Part shown: positions 25,965 through 35,403 of the stretch, piece after piece | Layout: each line of letters starts with the position of its first letter | How positions within the stretch are numbered: position 1 is the first letter of the stretch | Assembly (NCBI GenBank): GCA_020248905.1 | Contig: JADCGR010000051.1 | Location: 1-64,000 of the forward strand | Origin: Curvibacter sp. | GTDB taxonomy: Bacteria; Pseudomonadota; Gammaproteobacteria; Burkholderiales; Burkholderiaceae_C | Direction of reading: 5' to 3' | DNA length: 64,000 bases | The notes under the pieces: model-generated | Told to the model about the DNA's origin: nothing | What the model saw: the letters and a program-made list of their open reading frames with translations, nothing else | Database searches by the model: none | Translations under genes and position numbers: made by a program

Positions 25965-26918
25965 TCACGCCGGTGACGCGGCGCGGAATTCGCTGGGGCT
26001 CATGCCCGTGTGCTCGCGAAACACACGGCTGAAGTGGGAGGCGTTGTTGAAGCCCCAGGACAGGGCGATGTCGGTGATGGGGCGGCTCTGCGCCATGGGA
26101 TGGTGAAGATCGCGGATGCACGCTTCGAGCCGCAGCGTCTGGATGTACTGGGCGAGCGTCTGCGTCTCGTCGCTGAAGGCGTTGTAGAGATGGCGCTTGC
26201 TGCAGTTGAGCGCCACGGCGATGCGGTCCACCGTGAGCCCGGGGTCGCGCAGGTGCAGGGCTACGTAGCCACGTATGCGGTCCTTGAGCGCTGCGCGCTG
26301 GGTCAGCTGGGTTTCCTGGCCCGACAGCTCGATCAGCGACAGCCGTACGAGCTGGGCAATCAGCTCGCCGGCGCCACGTGCGGCGTCCGAGCTCATGTGC
26401 GGCAGTTCCTGGAAGGTGCTGCGCATCGTGGAGAGGGCAACCCGGCTGATGCCGCTGGCGCCGCCCACCGAGCGCGCCATGAGATTTTCCAGCCGCAGTC
26501 CGCGCTCGAGCATCTGCGCCTTGGGCAGCATGACGATCAGGTGCTCCACGCGCTCGGGGTTGGCCACCGAGTAGCTGCCTGTGGTGTCGTAGATGGTCCA
26601 GGCGCCCGGCGTGACCCATGCCTGCCGGCCCATCTGCTCCACGCCGGCGCGGCCCAGGTTGGGGGCGACGATCTTGAGGTAACCCTCTTCGCTGGCGCGT
26701 ACCATGTCTGGCGTGCGGCTCACCTGGTGGCGGTTGGCCTGCAGGCGCGTGAGGATGATGTCGCCCGCCTGCACGGTGGCCAGGTGGCCGTCAAAGGTCG
26801 TGTCGCCGTAAAGGTCACAGTCCAGGCCGCCGAACTGCTTCCAGATCCAGTCGCGCCAGACCGGCGCCCGCTCCTTGGGGGCGTACTCGTCGGTGCTGAC
26901 GACGCTGGCTTGGGTCAT
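25965..26918 (-). CDS. AraC-family transcriptional activator (FeaR-like architecture)
   Basis: A 317-residue regulator with an N-terminal AraC-binding-like domain (about 20-190; VTPGAWTIYDTTGSYSVANP) and a C-terminal double helix-turn-helix (about 215-312; LNCSKRHLYNAFSDE and ALSWGFNNASHFSRVFREHT). This domain pair is seen in activators of aromatic amine and aldehyde catabolism such as FeaR. It is divergent from the ABC importer and aldehyde dehydrogenase operon and probably activates it. The start at 26918 (MTQASVV) is preferred over upstream in-frame codons that give a Pro/Arg-rich leader. Confidence 0.85.
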   Translation of the reverse strand: MTQASVVSTDEYAPKERAPVWRDWIWKQFGGLDCDLYGDTTFDGHLATVQAGDIILTRLQANRHQVSRTPDMVRASEEGYLKIVAPNLGRAGVEQMGRQAWVTPGAWTIYDTTGSYSVANPERVEHLIVMLPKAQMLERGLRLENLMARSVGGASGISRVALSTMRSTFQELPHMSSDAARGAGELIAQLVRLSLIELSGQETQLTQRAALKDRIRGYVALHLRDPGLTVDRIAVALNCSKRHLYNAFSDETQTLAQYIQTLRLEACIRDLHHPMAQSRPITDIALSWGFNNASHFSRVFREHTGMSPSEFRAASPA

Positions 26919-27134
26919 GAGGGTGTTCGTGGGAGGGGTGCGGGTTGGTCGGCTTGCAGAGGCTGCTGAATTATCGGGCATGGGTCGGAGGGGACAAACC
27001 CCTGGCCGCGGGTTAACCCTAGTGGCCATGCGCGAACCGTCAACTACTTTGTGCACGTTCAGCAAAGCCACGGATTGCGCACCGTTTTAGCATTGCTGGG
27101 CTGATCCCCAAAAGCAAATCCACCGGAGACACTT

Positions 27135-28334
27135 ATGGTTCAAAAGACGAAACGTACCCTGCTTAAAGGCACGGCCGCCGCAGTTGGCGCCGCAACCTTT
27201 GCCCCGTACCTGCTGGCCAATCAGGCCCCGGTGCGCATCGGTTATGCCATGGCCCGCACCGGCCCGTGGACCGGGGGCGCGCAGGTGAGCCAGGAGCCCA
27301 ACTACCTGCTCTGGGCCGAGCAGCAGAACGCGGCCGGCGGCCTGGACGTCAAGGGCGTCAAGCGTCCCATCGAGCTCATCAGCTCGGATGACCGCAGCGA
27401 CATCGAGACCTGCGTGCGCTCATATGAAAAGCTCATGGGCTCCGACAAGGTCGATCTGGTGCTGCCGCCCTGGGGATCGAATGCCAACTTTGCTGTGGCT
27501 CCGCTGGCCAACCGCTTCCAGTACCCCTTCCTTGCTCCCACGGCGCTCTCGCGTCGTCTGGTCGAGATGAAGCTGCCCTACTTCTTCCTGCTGCTGCAGC
27601 AGCCCAAGCCCATGACGGACTCGCTGGTGGAGATGCTTAAGACAAATGGATGCAGGAGCGTGGCCTGCGTCTACGTGGACGACCTGTTCGGCCTGGAGAA
27701 CTACGCTGCCTTCAAGGTGGCGCTGCAGGGCTCGGGCATCCAGCTGGTGGAAGACAAGAGCTACCCCGGCGGCGTCAAGGATCTGTCGCCCGTGCTGCGC
27801 TCGATCAAGGACAAGAACCCGGACGCCTTCGTCGGCTTCACCTACCCGCCGGACACCATCCTCGCCAGCCGCCAGGCCAAGGAGATTGGCTTCAACCCGA
27901 AGTTCTTCTACGCGTCCGTGGGCACGGCCTTCCAGCTCTATCGCAACGTCATGACGCCGGCAGGGGCCGAGGGCGTGCTGGGCATGGGCTCGTGGAACAG
28001 CAAGACCAGCCCCGGAGCCAAGGCCTACTTCGACGCCCATACGAAGAAGTTTGGCGGCAAGGAGCCCGACCGCTGGGCCAGCGGCGCCTGCTGGGCCGGT
28101 CTGGAAATCCTTACCAACGCCGTCAAGGCGCACGGCCTGGACCGCAAGGCCGTCCGGGATTACGTGGCGAATACCACGCACAAGACCATCCTGGGCGATA
28201 TCAAATTCTCCGGCAGCGAGAACGTGGGCACGCCGGGCACCGTGGGCCAGTGGCAGAACGGCGAGTTTGAGGTGGTGTGGCCAGCGAAGCTGGCGACGGC
28301 CAAGCTCAACCCCAACAAGCCGGCCTGGAAGTGA
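27135..28334 (+). CDS. ABC transporter substrate-binding protein, branched-chain/aromatic type
   Basis: A 399-residue periplasmic binding protein (Peripla_BP_6 fold) with a leader KRTLLKGTAAAVGAATFAPY, twin-basic rather than twin-Arg. It opens with VRIGYAMARTGPWTGG, the usual first strand and ligand loop. Relatives import amino acids, amides or aromatic acids. It is the first gene of the operon with two permeases, two ATPases and an aldehyde dehydrogenase, which suggests an aromatic compound as cargo. CCGGAG precedes the ATG by 7 bp. Confidence 0.9.
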   Translation: MVQKTKRTLLKGTAAAVGAATFAPYLLANQAPVRIGYAMARTGPWTGGAQVSQEPNYLLWAEQQNAAGGLDVKGVKRPIELISSDDRSDIETCVRSYEKLMGSDKVDLVLPPWGSNANFAVAPLANRFQYPFLAPTALSRRLVEMKLPYFFLLLQQPKPMTDSLVEMLKTNGCRSVACVYVDDLFGLENYAAFKVALQGSGIQLVEDKSYPGGVKDLSPVLRSIKDKNPDAFVGFTYPPDTILASRQAKEIGFNPKFFYASVGTAFQLYRNVMTPAGAEGVLGMGSWNSKTSPGAKAYFDAHTKKFGGKEPDRWASGACWAGLEILTNAVKAHGLDRKAVRDYVANTTHKTILGDIKFSGSENVGTPGTVGQWQNGEFEVVWPAKLATAKLNPNKPAWK

Positions 28335-28346
28335 TCTTCCCCCGGA

Positions 28347-28441
28347 GGCGACCCTGAGGTCGCCCTCACCCTGAGGGGGACGCCGCCAGCGGCCCGGCCG
28401 AGCCGGTACCGCGGCGGCCCTGAAGGTGACCGGGCCGCTGG
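28347..28441 (+). repeat. Hairpin-forming spacer between the binding-protein gene and livH
   Basis: The 149-bp spacer contains GGCGACC (28347-28353) with GGTCGCC (28358-28364), and a perfect 12-bp pair CCAGCGGCCCGG (28386-28397) with CCGGGCCGCTGG (28430-28441). No T-run follows, so it is not a standard terminator. It is more likely an mRNA-stabilising or attenuating structure that keeps the binding protein in excess over the permease. Confidence 0.6.
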
Positions 28442-28483
28442 CCCGGTCTTGGTTTCTCCCTCGACTTCTTCTCATCCTGCTTC

Positions 28484-29374
28484 ATGTCACTCACTGCCTG
28501 GCTCGAACTGATCGCCTCCGGTCTGATCACCGGGGGCATCTACGCGCTGGTCGCCCTGGGGCTCAACCTTCAGTACGGTTTGATGCGCATCCTTAACATC
28601 GCCCATGGCGAGTTCCTCATGGTCGGCGCGTACCTGACCTGGCTGGTTCAGACGCAGTTTGGCTATTCGCCCTTGCTCATGGTGCCCGTCGCGTTTTTCG
28701 TGCTGATGGCCCTCGGCGGCATCGTGCACTTCCTGTGCTTCCGTCGCCTGACCGCCACCTCGCCCAACCTCGATGTGTTTGAGGCGCGTGGCCTGATGGT
28801 GGCTTTCGGGCTCATGTTCCTGGTGCAGAACTTCGTGTCGTGGATGTGGGGCGGGGACCTGCGCGGCTATGACTACCTGACTGAGCCGGTGAAACTGGGC
28901 GAGGTGCAGTTCGCGGCCAACAAGCTTGTGGTTTTCTTCCTCGCCCTGGTGTTCGCGGGCGCGCTCATTGTGCTTATGCGCCAGACCCTGCTTGGCAAGG
29001 GTGTGCGCGCGCTCATGCAGTCGCCCACGGGCGCGCAGCTCATGGGTATTGACACCAAGAGGCTGCATCCGCTGATTTTCGGCATCGGCCTGGGTCTGTC
29101 GGGCATTGCCGGCGCGCTGCTGTCCATGGCCTACACCATCACACCGTATATGGGCCAGCCCTATACCGTGACCGCGCTCATCGTCATCACGCTGGGTGGC
29201 TTCGGCAGCATGGGCGGGGCGCTCATCGGCGGGCTGTTCCTGGGCGTGATCGAGGCGCTGGGCATGCATTTCACCAATCCCTCGCTCAAGGCCCTGCTGT
29301 CGTACGCGGTCTTCATCGCCGTGCTGCTGTTGCGCCCTGAAGGCGTGTTCACTCGCAAGTCGCGTAAAGCATGA
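28484..29374 (+). CDS. livH: ABC transporter permease, LivH family
   Basis: A 296-residue membrane protein with about eight helices and the LivH landmarks: GLITGGIYALVALGLNLQYGLMRILNIAHGEF at the N-terminus and ITLGGFGSMGGALIGGLFLG near residue 230, the cytoplasmic EAA-like loop that contacts the ATPase. One half of the transmembrane channel of the importer. The cargo is set by the binding protein. Next gene follows after 82 bp. Confidence 0.92.
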   Translation: MSLTAWLELIASGLITGGIYALVALGLNLQYGLMRILNIAHGEFLMVGAYLTWLVQTQFGYSPLLMVPVAFFVLMALGGIVHFLCFRRLTATSPNLDVFEARGLMVAFGLMFLVQNFVSWMWGGDLRGYDYLTEPVKLGEVQFAANKLVVFFLALVFAGALIVLMRQTLLGKGVRALMQSPTGAQLMGIDTKRLHPLIFGIGLGLSGIAGALLSMAYTITPYMGQPYTVTALIVITLGGFGSMGGALIGGLFLGVIEALGMHFTNPSLKALLSYAVFIAVLLLRPEGVFTRKSRKA

Positions 29375-29456
29375 CCTCCACGCTCGTCACCTCGTATCAT
29401 TCGCTGCCCCCCGAGGGGGCGTTCAGCCCCTTGTGGCGGCCCTGCGGGACTCAAGC

Positions 29457-30485
29457 ATGAACTCCCGTCAATTGCTCATCCGCGACGTGCTCGTGCTGCT
29501 GGCCTTCACGGGCTGGGCCCTGGCCCTGCCGTTCTACACGAGCGAGTTTGTCACCTCCATGGCGCTGACCTGCCTGATGTACGTGGCGCTGTCTTCAAGC
29601 TGGGGCCTGTTCTGCGGCAGCACGCGCTATCTCTCGCTTGCCACTTCGGCCTTCTTTGGCATCGGGGCCTACACCACGGCCATCCTGCTCGGGCAGTTCG
29701 GCTGGGTCGAGACCATCCTGATCGGCGCCGGCCTCTCCGTGGGGGTGGCGGTGCTCATGGGCGCGGCGGTGTTGCACCTGCGCGGCACCTACTTTGCGGT
29801 GCTGACCTTTGGCATGACGGAGCTCATCTTGCACGCTGTGACCTACTTCGAGAAGTCGGTGACGGGCACGGTGGGTCGCGTGCTGATGGTGGTGCCCGAG
29901 CGTGACACCATCTATCTCACCGTGCTGGCCCTGGCGGTTCTTTCGGTGGCCGTGTCGATCGGGGTACGGCGCACGCGCTTTGGCTTGGCCCTCATGGGGA
30001 TAGGCGCTGACGAGCAGCGCGCGCAGACCCTGGGCGTGAACACGCGGCTGGTCAAGATCGCCGGGTTCGCACTGACGGCGGCTTTCGCTGGCGCGGTGGG
30101 CGCGGCCATGGCGGTGCGCTGGACCTACATCGACCCCCACACGGTCTTTAACCCCTTCATCGGCTTCCAGACCGTGCTCATCACGCTTATAGGCGGTGTG
30201 CTCACGCTTTGGGGCCCGCTGATCGCGGCCATCATCTTCAGCGTGCTGGCCGAGTCTCTGCGCCTGCAGTTCCCGCAGATTTATCTCATGTCGCTGGGTC
30301 TGCTGCTCATCCTGTGTGTGCTGTACCTGCCGGGCGGCCTGGCCTCGTTGCGCTGGGCCACGCTCAAGGGCTGGTGGTCTGACACGCGCGACTGGGCCAA
30401 GGATCTCAAGCGCGAGCTGTCCGGCGAGAAGGAGCGCGAGAAGCAGCGCATCAAGCGCCGAGAGAAGGAGAGCTACTTTGTCTGA
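29457..30485 (+). CDS. livM: ABC transporter permease, LivM family
   Basis: A 342-residue permease with about nine helices. LivM marks include GLFCGSTRYLSLATSAFFG near residue 50 and IGGVLTLWGPLIAAI near 245. The C-terminus ends in an unusually long charged tail, KRELSGEKEREKQRIKRRE, predicted cytoplasmic. The start at 29457 (MNSRQLLIRD) fits the family; an in-frame upstream start at 29433 is less likely. It overlaps livG by 8 bp. Confidence 0.9.
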   Translation: MNSRQLLIRDVLVLLAFTGWALALPFYTSEFVTSMALTCLMYVALSSSWGLFCGSTRYLSLATSAFFGIGAYTTAILLGQFGWVETILIGAGLSVGVAVLMGAAVLHLRGTYFAVLTFGMTELILHAVTYFEKSVTGTVGRVLMVVPERDTIYLTVLALAVLSVAVSIGVRRTRFGLALMGIGADEQRAQTLGVNTRLVKIAGFALTAAFAGAVGAAMAVRWTYIDPHTVFNPFIGFQTVLITLIGGVLTLWGPLIAAIIFSVLAESLRLQFPQIYLMSLGLLLILCVLYLPGGLASLRWATLKGWWSDTRDWAKDLKRELSGEKEREKQRIKRREKESYFV

Positions 30486-31281
30486 GCCTGTCCAAACCTA
30501 CCTGCTGGAGGCGCACAACGTCACGGTGCGTTTCGGCGGCCTGATTGCGGTGGACGCTGTGAGCGCCAGCTTCGCGCCGGGCGAGCTGGTCGGCATCATC
30601 GGACCCAACGGTGCGGGCAAGACCACCTTCTTCAACGCCATCTCGGGCGTGCAGATGCCGACCTCCGGTCGCCTGGTCTGCCTGGGGCACAACCTCACGG
30701 GGCGCGGCCCGCATCGTTTTGCCGCCAAAGGCGTTGCGCGCACCTTCCAGACGCCGCGCGTGTTTGCGGACATGCCGGTGACTGCGAACATCGATTTCGG
30801 GCTGAAGTTCGCTGGTAAGCGCCGCCGTGAGTACATCTTCTGGGGCGACGAGAAGAACGTGCCGTGGGCGCTGCGCGACGCGCGCAGCATCCTGCAGCTC
30901 ATTGGTCTGACGGCACAGGCTGAATTGCCCGCCGCGGCCATCACTCCCTCGCAGCAGCGCCTGCTGGAGATCGGCATGGCGCTGGCCACGCGTCCGAAGC
31001 TGCTATTGCTCGACGAAGTGGCCGCCGGCCTGACCGAGTCCGAGATTGAGGAGATGGCGCGCCTGATCGGCCGCCTGCGCGACGAGCTGGACCTGACCGT
31101 GATCTGGATCGAGCATGCTGTGACGACGCTGCTGCGCCATGTGGAGCGCGTCATCGTGCTGCACCAGGGCCGCAAGATCGCCGACGACACGCCGCAGAAC
31201 GTGGTGCGCAACCCCGTGGTGATCGAGGCCTACCTCGGTGACGAGATGGCCGAACCCGATGCAGAGGAGGTGGTCGCATGA
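30478..31281 (+). CDS. livG: ABC transporter ATPase, LivG family
   Basis: A 267-residue ATPase: Walker A GPNGAGKTTFF, Walker B LLLLDEVAAGL, and an atypical signature, TPSQQRLLEIGMAL instead of LSGGQ, as in many LivG proteins. The start is a TTG at 30478, supported by AAGGAG seven bases upstream and by the overlap with livM; no ATG fits. Its stop overlaps the livF start (ATGATG) by 4 bp. Confidence 0.9.
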   Translation: MSEPVQTYLLEAHNVTVRFGGLIAVDAVSASFAPGELVGIIGPNGAGKTTFFNAISGVQMPTSGRLVCLGHNLTGRGPHRFAAKGVARTFQTPRVFADMPVTANIDFGLKFAGKRRREYIFWGDEKNVPWALRDARSILQLIGLTAQAELPAAAITPSQQRLLEIGMALATRPKLLLLDEVAAGLTESEIEEMARLIGRLRDELDLTVIWIEHAVTTLLRHVERVIVLHQGRKIADDTPQNVVRNPVVIEAYLGDEMAEPDAEEVVA

Positions 31282-32084
31282 TGTGGTACCGCGATGCCCC
31301 TTTCGTGCTCGGGGACAAGCGGCGCGCGCATCTGCAGGTGCGGGGTTTGAGCGCCGGCTACGGCGATTTCCTGGTGCTGCGTGACCTGCGCTTTGAGGTC
31401 AAGCCGGGCCTGACAGTGATCCTTGGCGCCAATGGCGCGGGCAAGACCACTTTGCTCAAGTCGCTCATGGGCCTGATTCCGCGCCAGGGCCTGGTGCTGC
31501 TCGACGGCGAGGATCTGCCGGAAAAGACCCACGAGATCGTCAAGGGCGGCGTGACCCTGGTGGCTGAGGGCCGCCAGCTCTTCCCGCAGATGACGGTGCT
31601 GGAGAACCTGGAGCTCGGTGGATGGCTGGTGAGCAAGGCCGAACGCGGGCGCCGCATCGAGCGGGTCCTGGCCGATTTTCCCAAGCTGCGCGAGCGCGCC
31701 AGCCAGCTCGCCGGCACCATGAGCGGTGGCGAGCAGCAGATGGTGGCCGTGGCGCGCGCCATGATGAGCCAGCCGCGCCTGCTCATGCTCGACGAACCTT
31801 CGCTGGGCCTGGCGCCGCGCATGGTCGACGAGTTGCTGGCGATCGCGCGCCGCATTGCCGATGCCGGAACCACCGTGCTTATGGTGGAGCAGAACGTCAA
31901 GAAGGCGCTAGCCGTGGCCGACCGCGGTTATGTGCTTGATCGAGGCGCTCTGGTGGCCAGCGGGCCGGCGCGGCTGCTGGCGCGCTCCAACGTAGTACGC
32001 GAGGCCTACCTTGGCGCTGACGCAGCCGACAAGACCACGGCTGCAGATGCCGTGCAGCGCCGCAAAAAGACCGTCCCTGTTTGA
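31278..32084 (+). CDS. livF: ABC transporter ATPase, LivF family
   Basis: A 268-residue ATPase with Walker A GANGAGKTTLL, a perfect signature MSGGEQQMVAVARAM, Walker B LLMLDEPSLGLAP and the switch histidine position replaced by MVEQNVKKAL, usual for LivF. A short N-terminal extension (about 18 residues, WYRDAPFVLGDKR) precedes the fold. The C-terminal 25 residues are a charged tail. Heterodimer partner of LivG. Confidence 0.92.
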   Translation: MMWYRDAPFVLGDKRRAHLQVRGLSAGYGDFLVLRDLRFEVKPGLTVILGANGAGKTTLLKSLMGLIPRQGLVLLDGEDLPEKTHEIVKGGVTLVAEGRQLFPQMTVLENLELGGWLVSKAERGRRIERVLADFPKLRERASQLAGTMSGGEQQMVAVARAMMSQPRLLMLDEPSLGLAPRMVDELLAIARRIADAGTTVLMVEQNVKKALAVADRGYVLDRGALVASGPARLLARSNVVREAYLGADAADKTTAADAVQRRKKTVPV

Positions 32085-32110
32085 AGATCATCTGTCTGAA
32101 GGAGTTTCGT

Positions 32111-33565
32111 ATGTCTGACATGTCCATGCTCATCAACGGGCTCAAGGTGACGGCCGAGCGCGGCGCCACCTTCGAGCGCCGCAATCCTCTGGATGGCACC
32201 ATTGCGTCGCGCGCGCCCGCGGCATCGCCGGCTGACGCGGTGATGGCTGTGGAGGCAGCGGCCGAGGCCTTCAAGACCTGGAGCCAGACCGGCCCCGGCG
32301 AGCGCCGCGCTTTGCTGCTCAAGGCAGCCGACGCGCTGGAGGCCAAGACGCCGCAGTTCATTGAGGCGGTGGCGGCCGAGACCGGCGCCGCTGGCAGCTG
32401 GGCGGGCTTCAATGTGTTCCTTGCCGCGGGGATGATTCGTGAGGCTGCGGCGCTGACCACCCAGGTGTGCGGCGAAGTGATTCCCTCGGACATACCCGGT
32501 TCTCTCGCAATGTCGGTGCGCCAGCCCGCCGGCGTGGTGCTGGGTATTGCGCCGTGGAACGCGCCCGTCATCCTGGGTACGCGCGCCATCTGTGTGCCCC
32601 TGGCCTGTGGCAACACCGTGGTGATGAAGGGCTCGGAAAACTGCCCGCGCACTCACCAGCTCATCATTGAGGCCTTCCAGGACGCCGGTTTTCCGCCGGG
32701 GGTCGTCAACTACATCACCAACGCCCCGGCTGACGCTGGCGCTGTGGTCGAGGCCATGGTCGCGCACTCCGCAGTGCGTCGCGTGAACTTCACCGGCTCC
32801 ACGCGCGTGGGCCGCCTCATCGCCATGACTTGCGCCAAGTACCTCAAGCCCGTGGTGCTGGAACTCGGTGGCAAGGCGCCGATGGTGGTGCTGGATGATG
32901 CGGACATTGACGACGCCGTCAACGGCGCGGCATTTGGCGCCTTCGCCAACAGCGGCCAGATCTGCATGAGTACCGAGCGCATCATCGTGGACCATAAGAT
33001 CGCCGACGCCTTCGTCAAGAAGTTCGCCGACAAGGCCAAGGCGCTGCCGCTGGGCGACCCACGCAAGCCCGAGCCGGTGGTGCTGGGCTCGGTCATCGGC
33101 ATGAGCACGGTGGAGCATTGCAACGCGCTGATTGACGATGCGCTGGCCAAGGGCGCCAAGCTGGTTTGCGGCGAGAAGGCCACCACCACGTTGATGCCCG
33201 CGACCATTCTGGATCACGTTACGCCCGCGATGAAGATCTACCACGAGGAGACGTTCGGCCCGGTCAAGTGCATCGTGCGGGTGAATGGCGTCGAGGAGGC
33301 CGTGGCCTGCGCGAACGACAACGAGTACGGCCTGTCGGCAGCGGTTTTCGGCGGGGACATTGCGCGCGCCTTCAATGTGGCGCGTCGGATCGACTCCGGT
33401 ATTTGCCATGTGAACGGCCCCACGGTGCACGACGAGGCGCAGATGCCCTTCGGTGGCGTCAAAGGCTCGGGCCTGGGTCGCTTCGGCGGCAAGGCCGGTA
33501 TCCATGAGTTCACGGAGCTGCGCTGGGTGACCCTTCAGACGACGCCGCGCCACTACCCCTTCTGA
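32111..33565 (+). CDS. NAD(P)-dependent aldehyde dehydrogenase, aryl/salicylaldehyde type
   Basis: A 484-residue aldehyde dehydrogenase with the general base Glu251 (LELGGKAP) and the nucleophile Cys285 (NSGQICMST). The N-terminal SMLINGLKVTAERGATFERR and the C-terminal FTELRWVTLQTTPRHYPF resemble salicylaldehyde, benzaldehyde and vanillin dehydrogenases. It would oxidise an aldehyde to the acid, probably derived from the substrate imported by the livHMGF system just upstream (27 bp). AAGGAG precedes the ATG. Confidence 0.9.
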   Translation: MSDMSMLINGLKVTAERGATFERRNPLDGTIASRAPAASPADAVMAVEAAAEAFKTWSQTGPGERRALLLKAADALEAKTPQFIEAVAAETGAAGSWAGFNVFLAAGMIREAAALTTQVCGEVIPSDIPGSLAMSVRQPAGVVLGIAPWNAPVILGTRAICVPLACGNTVVMKGSENCPRTHQLIIEAFQDAGFPPGVVNYITNAPADAGAVVEAMVAHSAVRRVNFTGSTRVGRLIAMTCAKYLKPVVLELGGKAPMVVLDDADIDDAVNGAAFGAFANSGQICMSTERIIVDHKIADAFVKKFADKAKALPLGDPRKPEPVVLGSVIGMSTVEHCNALIDDALAKGAKLVCGEKATTTLMPATILDHVTPAMKIYHEETFGPVKCIVRVNGVEEAVACANDNEYGLSAAVFGGDIARAFNVARRIDSGICHVNGPTVHDEAQMPFGGVKGSGLGRFGGKAGIHEFTELRWVTLQTTPRHYPF

Positions 33566-33577
33566 GCGAGCCCGGCT

Positions 33578-33841
33578 TCACGGCTGGGGCGGCGCGGTTT
33601 CTTTTTCGAGCCGCGTCAGATAGAGCAGGGCGTACGCGGTGCGGTCGCTACACATGGTGGGTGAGGGCGTCAGGCTGCGACAGACCGCAGGCCTCTGGGG
33701 CCGGCCAAAGAGCAGGCACAGGCCGGCGGCGTCGAGTTGCACACAGCGTACCCCTGCGGGCTTGCCCTGGGGCATACCGGGAATGGGGCTCGAGATGGAC
33801 GGGGCGATGCAGCAGGCCGCGCAGCCCGGGCGGCAGTCCAT
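33578..33841 (-). CDS. YkgJ-type cysteine-cluster protein
   Basis: An 87-residue protein with CxxxCxxCC at the N-terminus (Cys3, Cys7, Cys10, Cys11) and further cysteines at about 33, 42, 54 and 64, including GLCLLFGRPQRPAVCRS. This is the pattern of the YkgJ family, proposed to chelate zinc or iron, or to hold an Fe-S cluster. It is 9 bp downstream of the glutamate dehydrogenase gene and so in its transcript. It converges on the aldehyde dehydrogenase. Confidence 0.82.
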   Translation of the reverse strand: MDCRPGCAACCIAPSISSPIPGMPQGKPAGVRCVQLDAAGLCLLFGRPQRPAVCRSLTPSPTMCSDRTAYALLYLTRLEKETAPPQP

Positions 33842-33850
33842 GGCCGCAGC

Positions 33851-35146
33851 TCAAGGGTAGAGCCCGCGCATCTCGCGCGCGTGCAGGATGCGTTTGCACG
33901 CCACGATGAAGGTGGCCGTACGCAGCGAGACGCGGTTCTCCCGCGCGACCTGCCAGATGCCGGCAAAGGCCTCTTTCATGATGCGCACCAGCCGGGCGTT
34001 GATCTCGTCCTCACTCCAGAAATAGCTGGAGAAATCCTGCACCCATTCGAAGTAACTCACGGTGACGCCGCCGGCGTTGGCGATGACATCGGGCACCACC
34101 ACGATGTTGCGTGCTTCGAGAATGTCGTCAGCCTGCGGGGTGGTGGGGCCGTTGGCGCCCTCGATCACCATGCGCGCGGTGATGAGCCCGGCATTGGCGC
34201 TTGTGATCTGCCCTTCGAGCGCGGCGGGTATCAGGATGTCGCAGGGCACCTGCCAGAAGGCGTCGCAGGCCATTGCTTCGGCGGCTGCGAAGCCTGTCAC
34301 GCTTGCGTTGAGGCGCACGTGTTCACTCAGGGCGGACAAGTCCAGCCCCGCTTCGCGGTAGACCGTGCCGGTGTGGTCCTGTACGGCGACGACGCGGGCG
34401 CCTGCCTCGGCAAACAGTCGCGCTGAGACGCTGCCGACATTGCCGAAGCCCTGCACGGCCACCCGCGCGCCTTCGATCTTCAGGCCGATCTGTTGTGCCG
34501 CTTCCGCGCCCACGGTGTATACGCCGCGCCCCGTGGCCTCGCGCCGTCCGAGGGAGCCACCCAGCGCCAGGGGCTTGCCCGTGACGACGCCGGTGGCAGT
34601 TTCGCCGACGTTCATGGAGTAGGTGTCCATCATCCAGGCCATGATCTGTTCGTTCGTATTGACGTCCGGCGCCGGGATGTCCTTGCTGGGGCCGATGATG
34701 ATGCCGATCTCGCTGGTATAGCGTCGCGTGAGCCGTTCGAGCTCGGCGAGGGACAGGCTCTTGGGGTTCACGCGGATGCCGCCTTTGGCGCCGCCATAGG
34801 GCACGTTAACCGCCGCATTCTTTACCGACATCCAGGCCGACAGCGCCATGACTTCCGAAAGCGTTACGTCCTGATGAAATCGTACGCCACCCTTGCCCGG
34901 TCCGCGCGAGGTGTTGTGCTGGACCCGGTAGCCCTCGAAGTGTGCGACGGTGCCGTTGTCCAACTGGATGGGAACGTCGACGATCAGTGATCGCTTGGGT
35001 CGCTTGAGTGTTTCCACCCAGCGTGCCAGCGAGCCGAGGTAGGGCGTGACCCGATCCACCTGTTGCAGGTAGGTGCCCCACGGGCCCAGTTGGTCGGCCT
35101 GGAGGTAGGAGGGCAGATCGTGGTTGCTGTTTGCGACATGAGCCAT
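33851..35146 (-). CDS. gdhA: Glutamate dehydrogenase (Glu/Leu/Phe/Val dehydrogenase family)
   Basis: A 431-residue enzyme for reversible oxidative deamination of glutamate. The substrate-binding half has [13 protein letters not shown] and the catalytic lysine in [13 protein letters not shown]; the NAD(P)-binding half has [14 protein letters not shown]. The C-terminus with [15 protein letters not shown] is typical of bacterial GDH. Nothing looks broken. NAD versus NADP preference is not assigned. Upstream, 257 bp separate it from the divergent mnmG. Confidence 0.92.
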   Translation of the reverse strand: MAHVANSNHDLPSYLQADQLGPWGTYLQQVDRVTPYLGSLARWVETLKRPKRSLIVDVPIQLDNGTVAHFEGYRVQHNTSRGPGKGGVRFHQDVTLSEVMALSAWMSVKNAAVNVPYGGAKGGIRVNPKSLSLAELERLTRRYTSEIGIIIGPSKDIPAPDVNTNEQIMAWMMDTYSMNVGETATGVVTGKPLALGGSLGRREATGRGVYTVGAEAAQQIGLKIEGARVAVQGFGNVGSVSARLFAEAGARVVAVQDHTGTVYREAGLDLSALSEHVRLNASVTGFAAAEAMACDAFWQVPCDILIPAALEGQITSANAGLITARMVIEGANGPTTPQADDILEARNIVVVPDVIANAGGVTVSYFEWVQDFSSYFWSEDEINARLVRIMKEAFAGIWQVARENRVSLRTATFIVACKRILHAREMRGLYP

Positions 35147-35403
35147 GGGGCGGATCCTTTGTGGTGGGCAGCGGCGAGCTTAGGGCGATGCCGGAATCCC
35201 GTCCAAAGCCCTTTTCGTCTGCCTTGATGCGTTTATTGCATATCGATGCCGCGTCAGAGGTCGTGGCCGGGTCTGCGGCGCAAGTAGCTGCACACAAAAT
35301 GGGCAGCCCCGCTAAAATTGCGGCTGCGCGTTTGAAGCGGGCATGCGCCCTCTTTCCAGCCCCGACGCGCGCTTCGCATGCGATCACCAGGATCCCTCTT
35401 TTC

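Noticed and set aside
28347-28364. Rho-independent terminator after the binding-protein gene
   Set aside because: The hairpin has no following T-tract and the operon clearly continues.
32006-33553. Open frame of 515 codons on the minus strand
   Set aside because: It is a mirror of the aldehyde dehydrogenase gene with His/Arg/Gly-rich content and no recognisable domain.
35147-35403. Possible replication origin upstream of mnmG
   Set aside because: No TTATCCACA-type DnaA boxes or AT-rich unwinding region are visible, and dnaA is not in the window.
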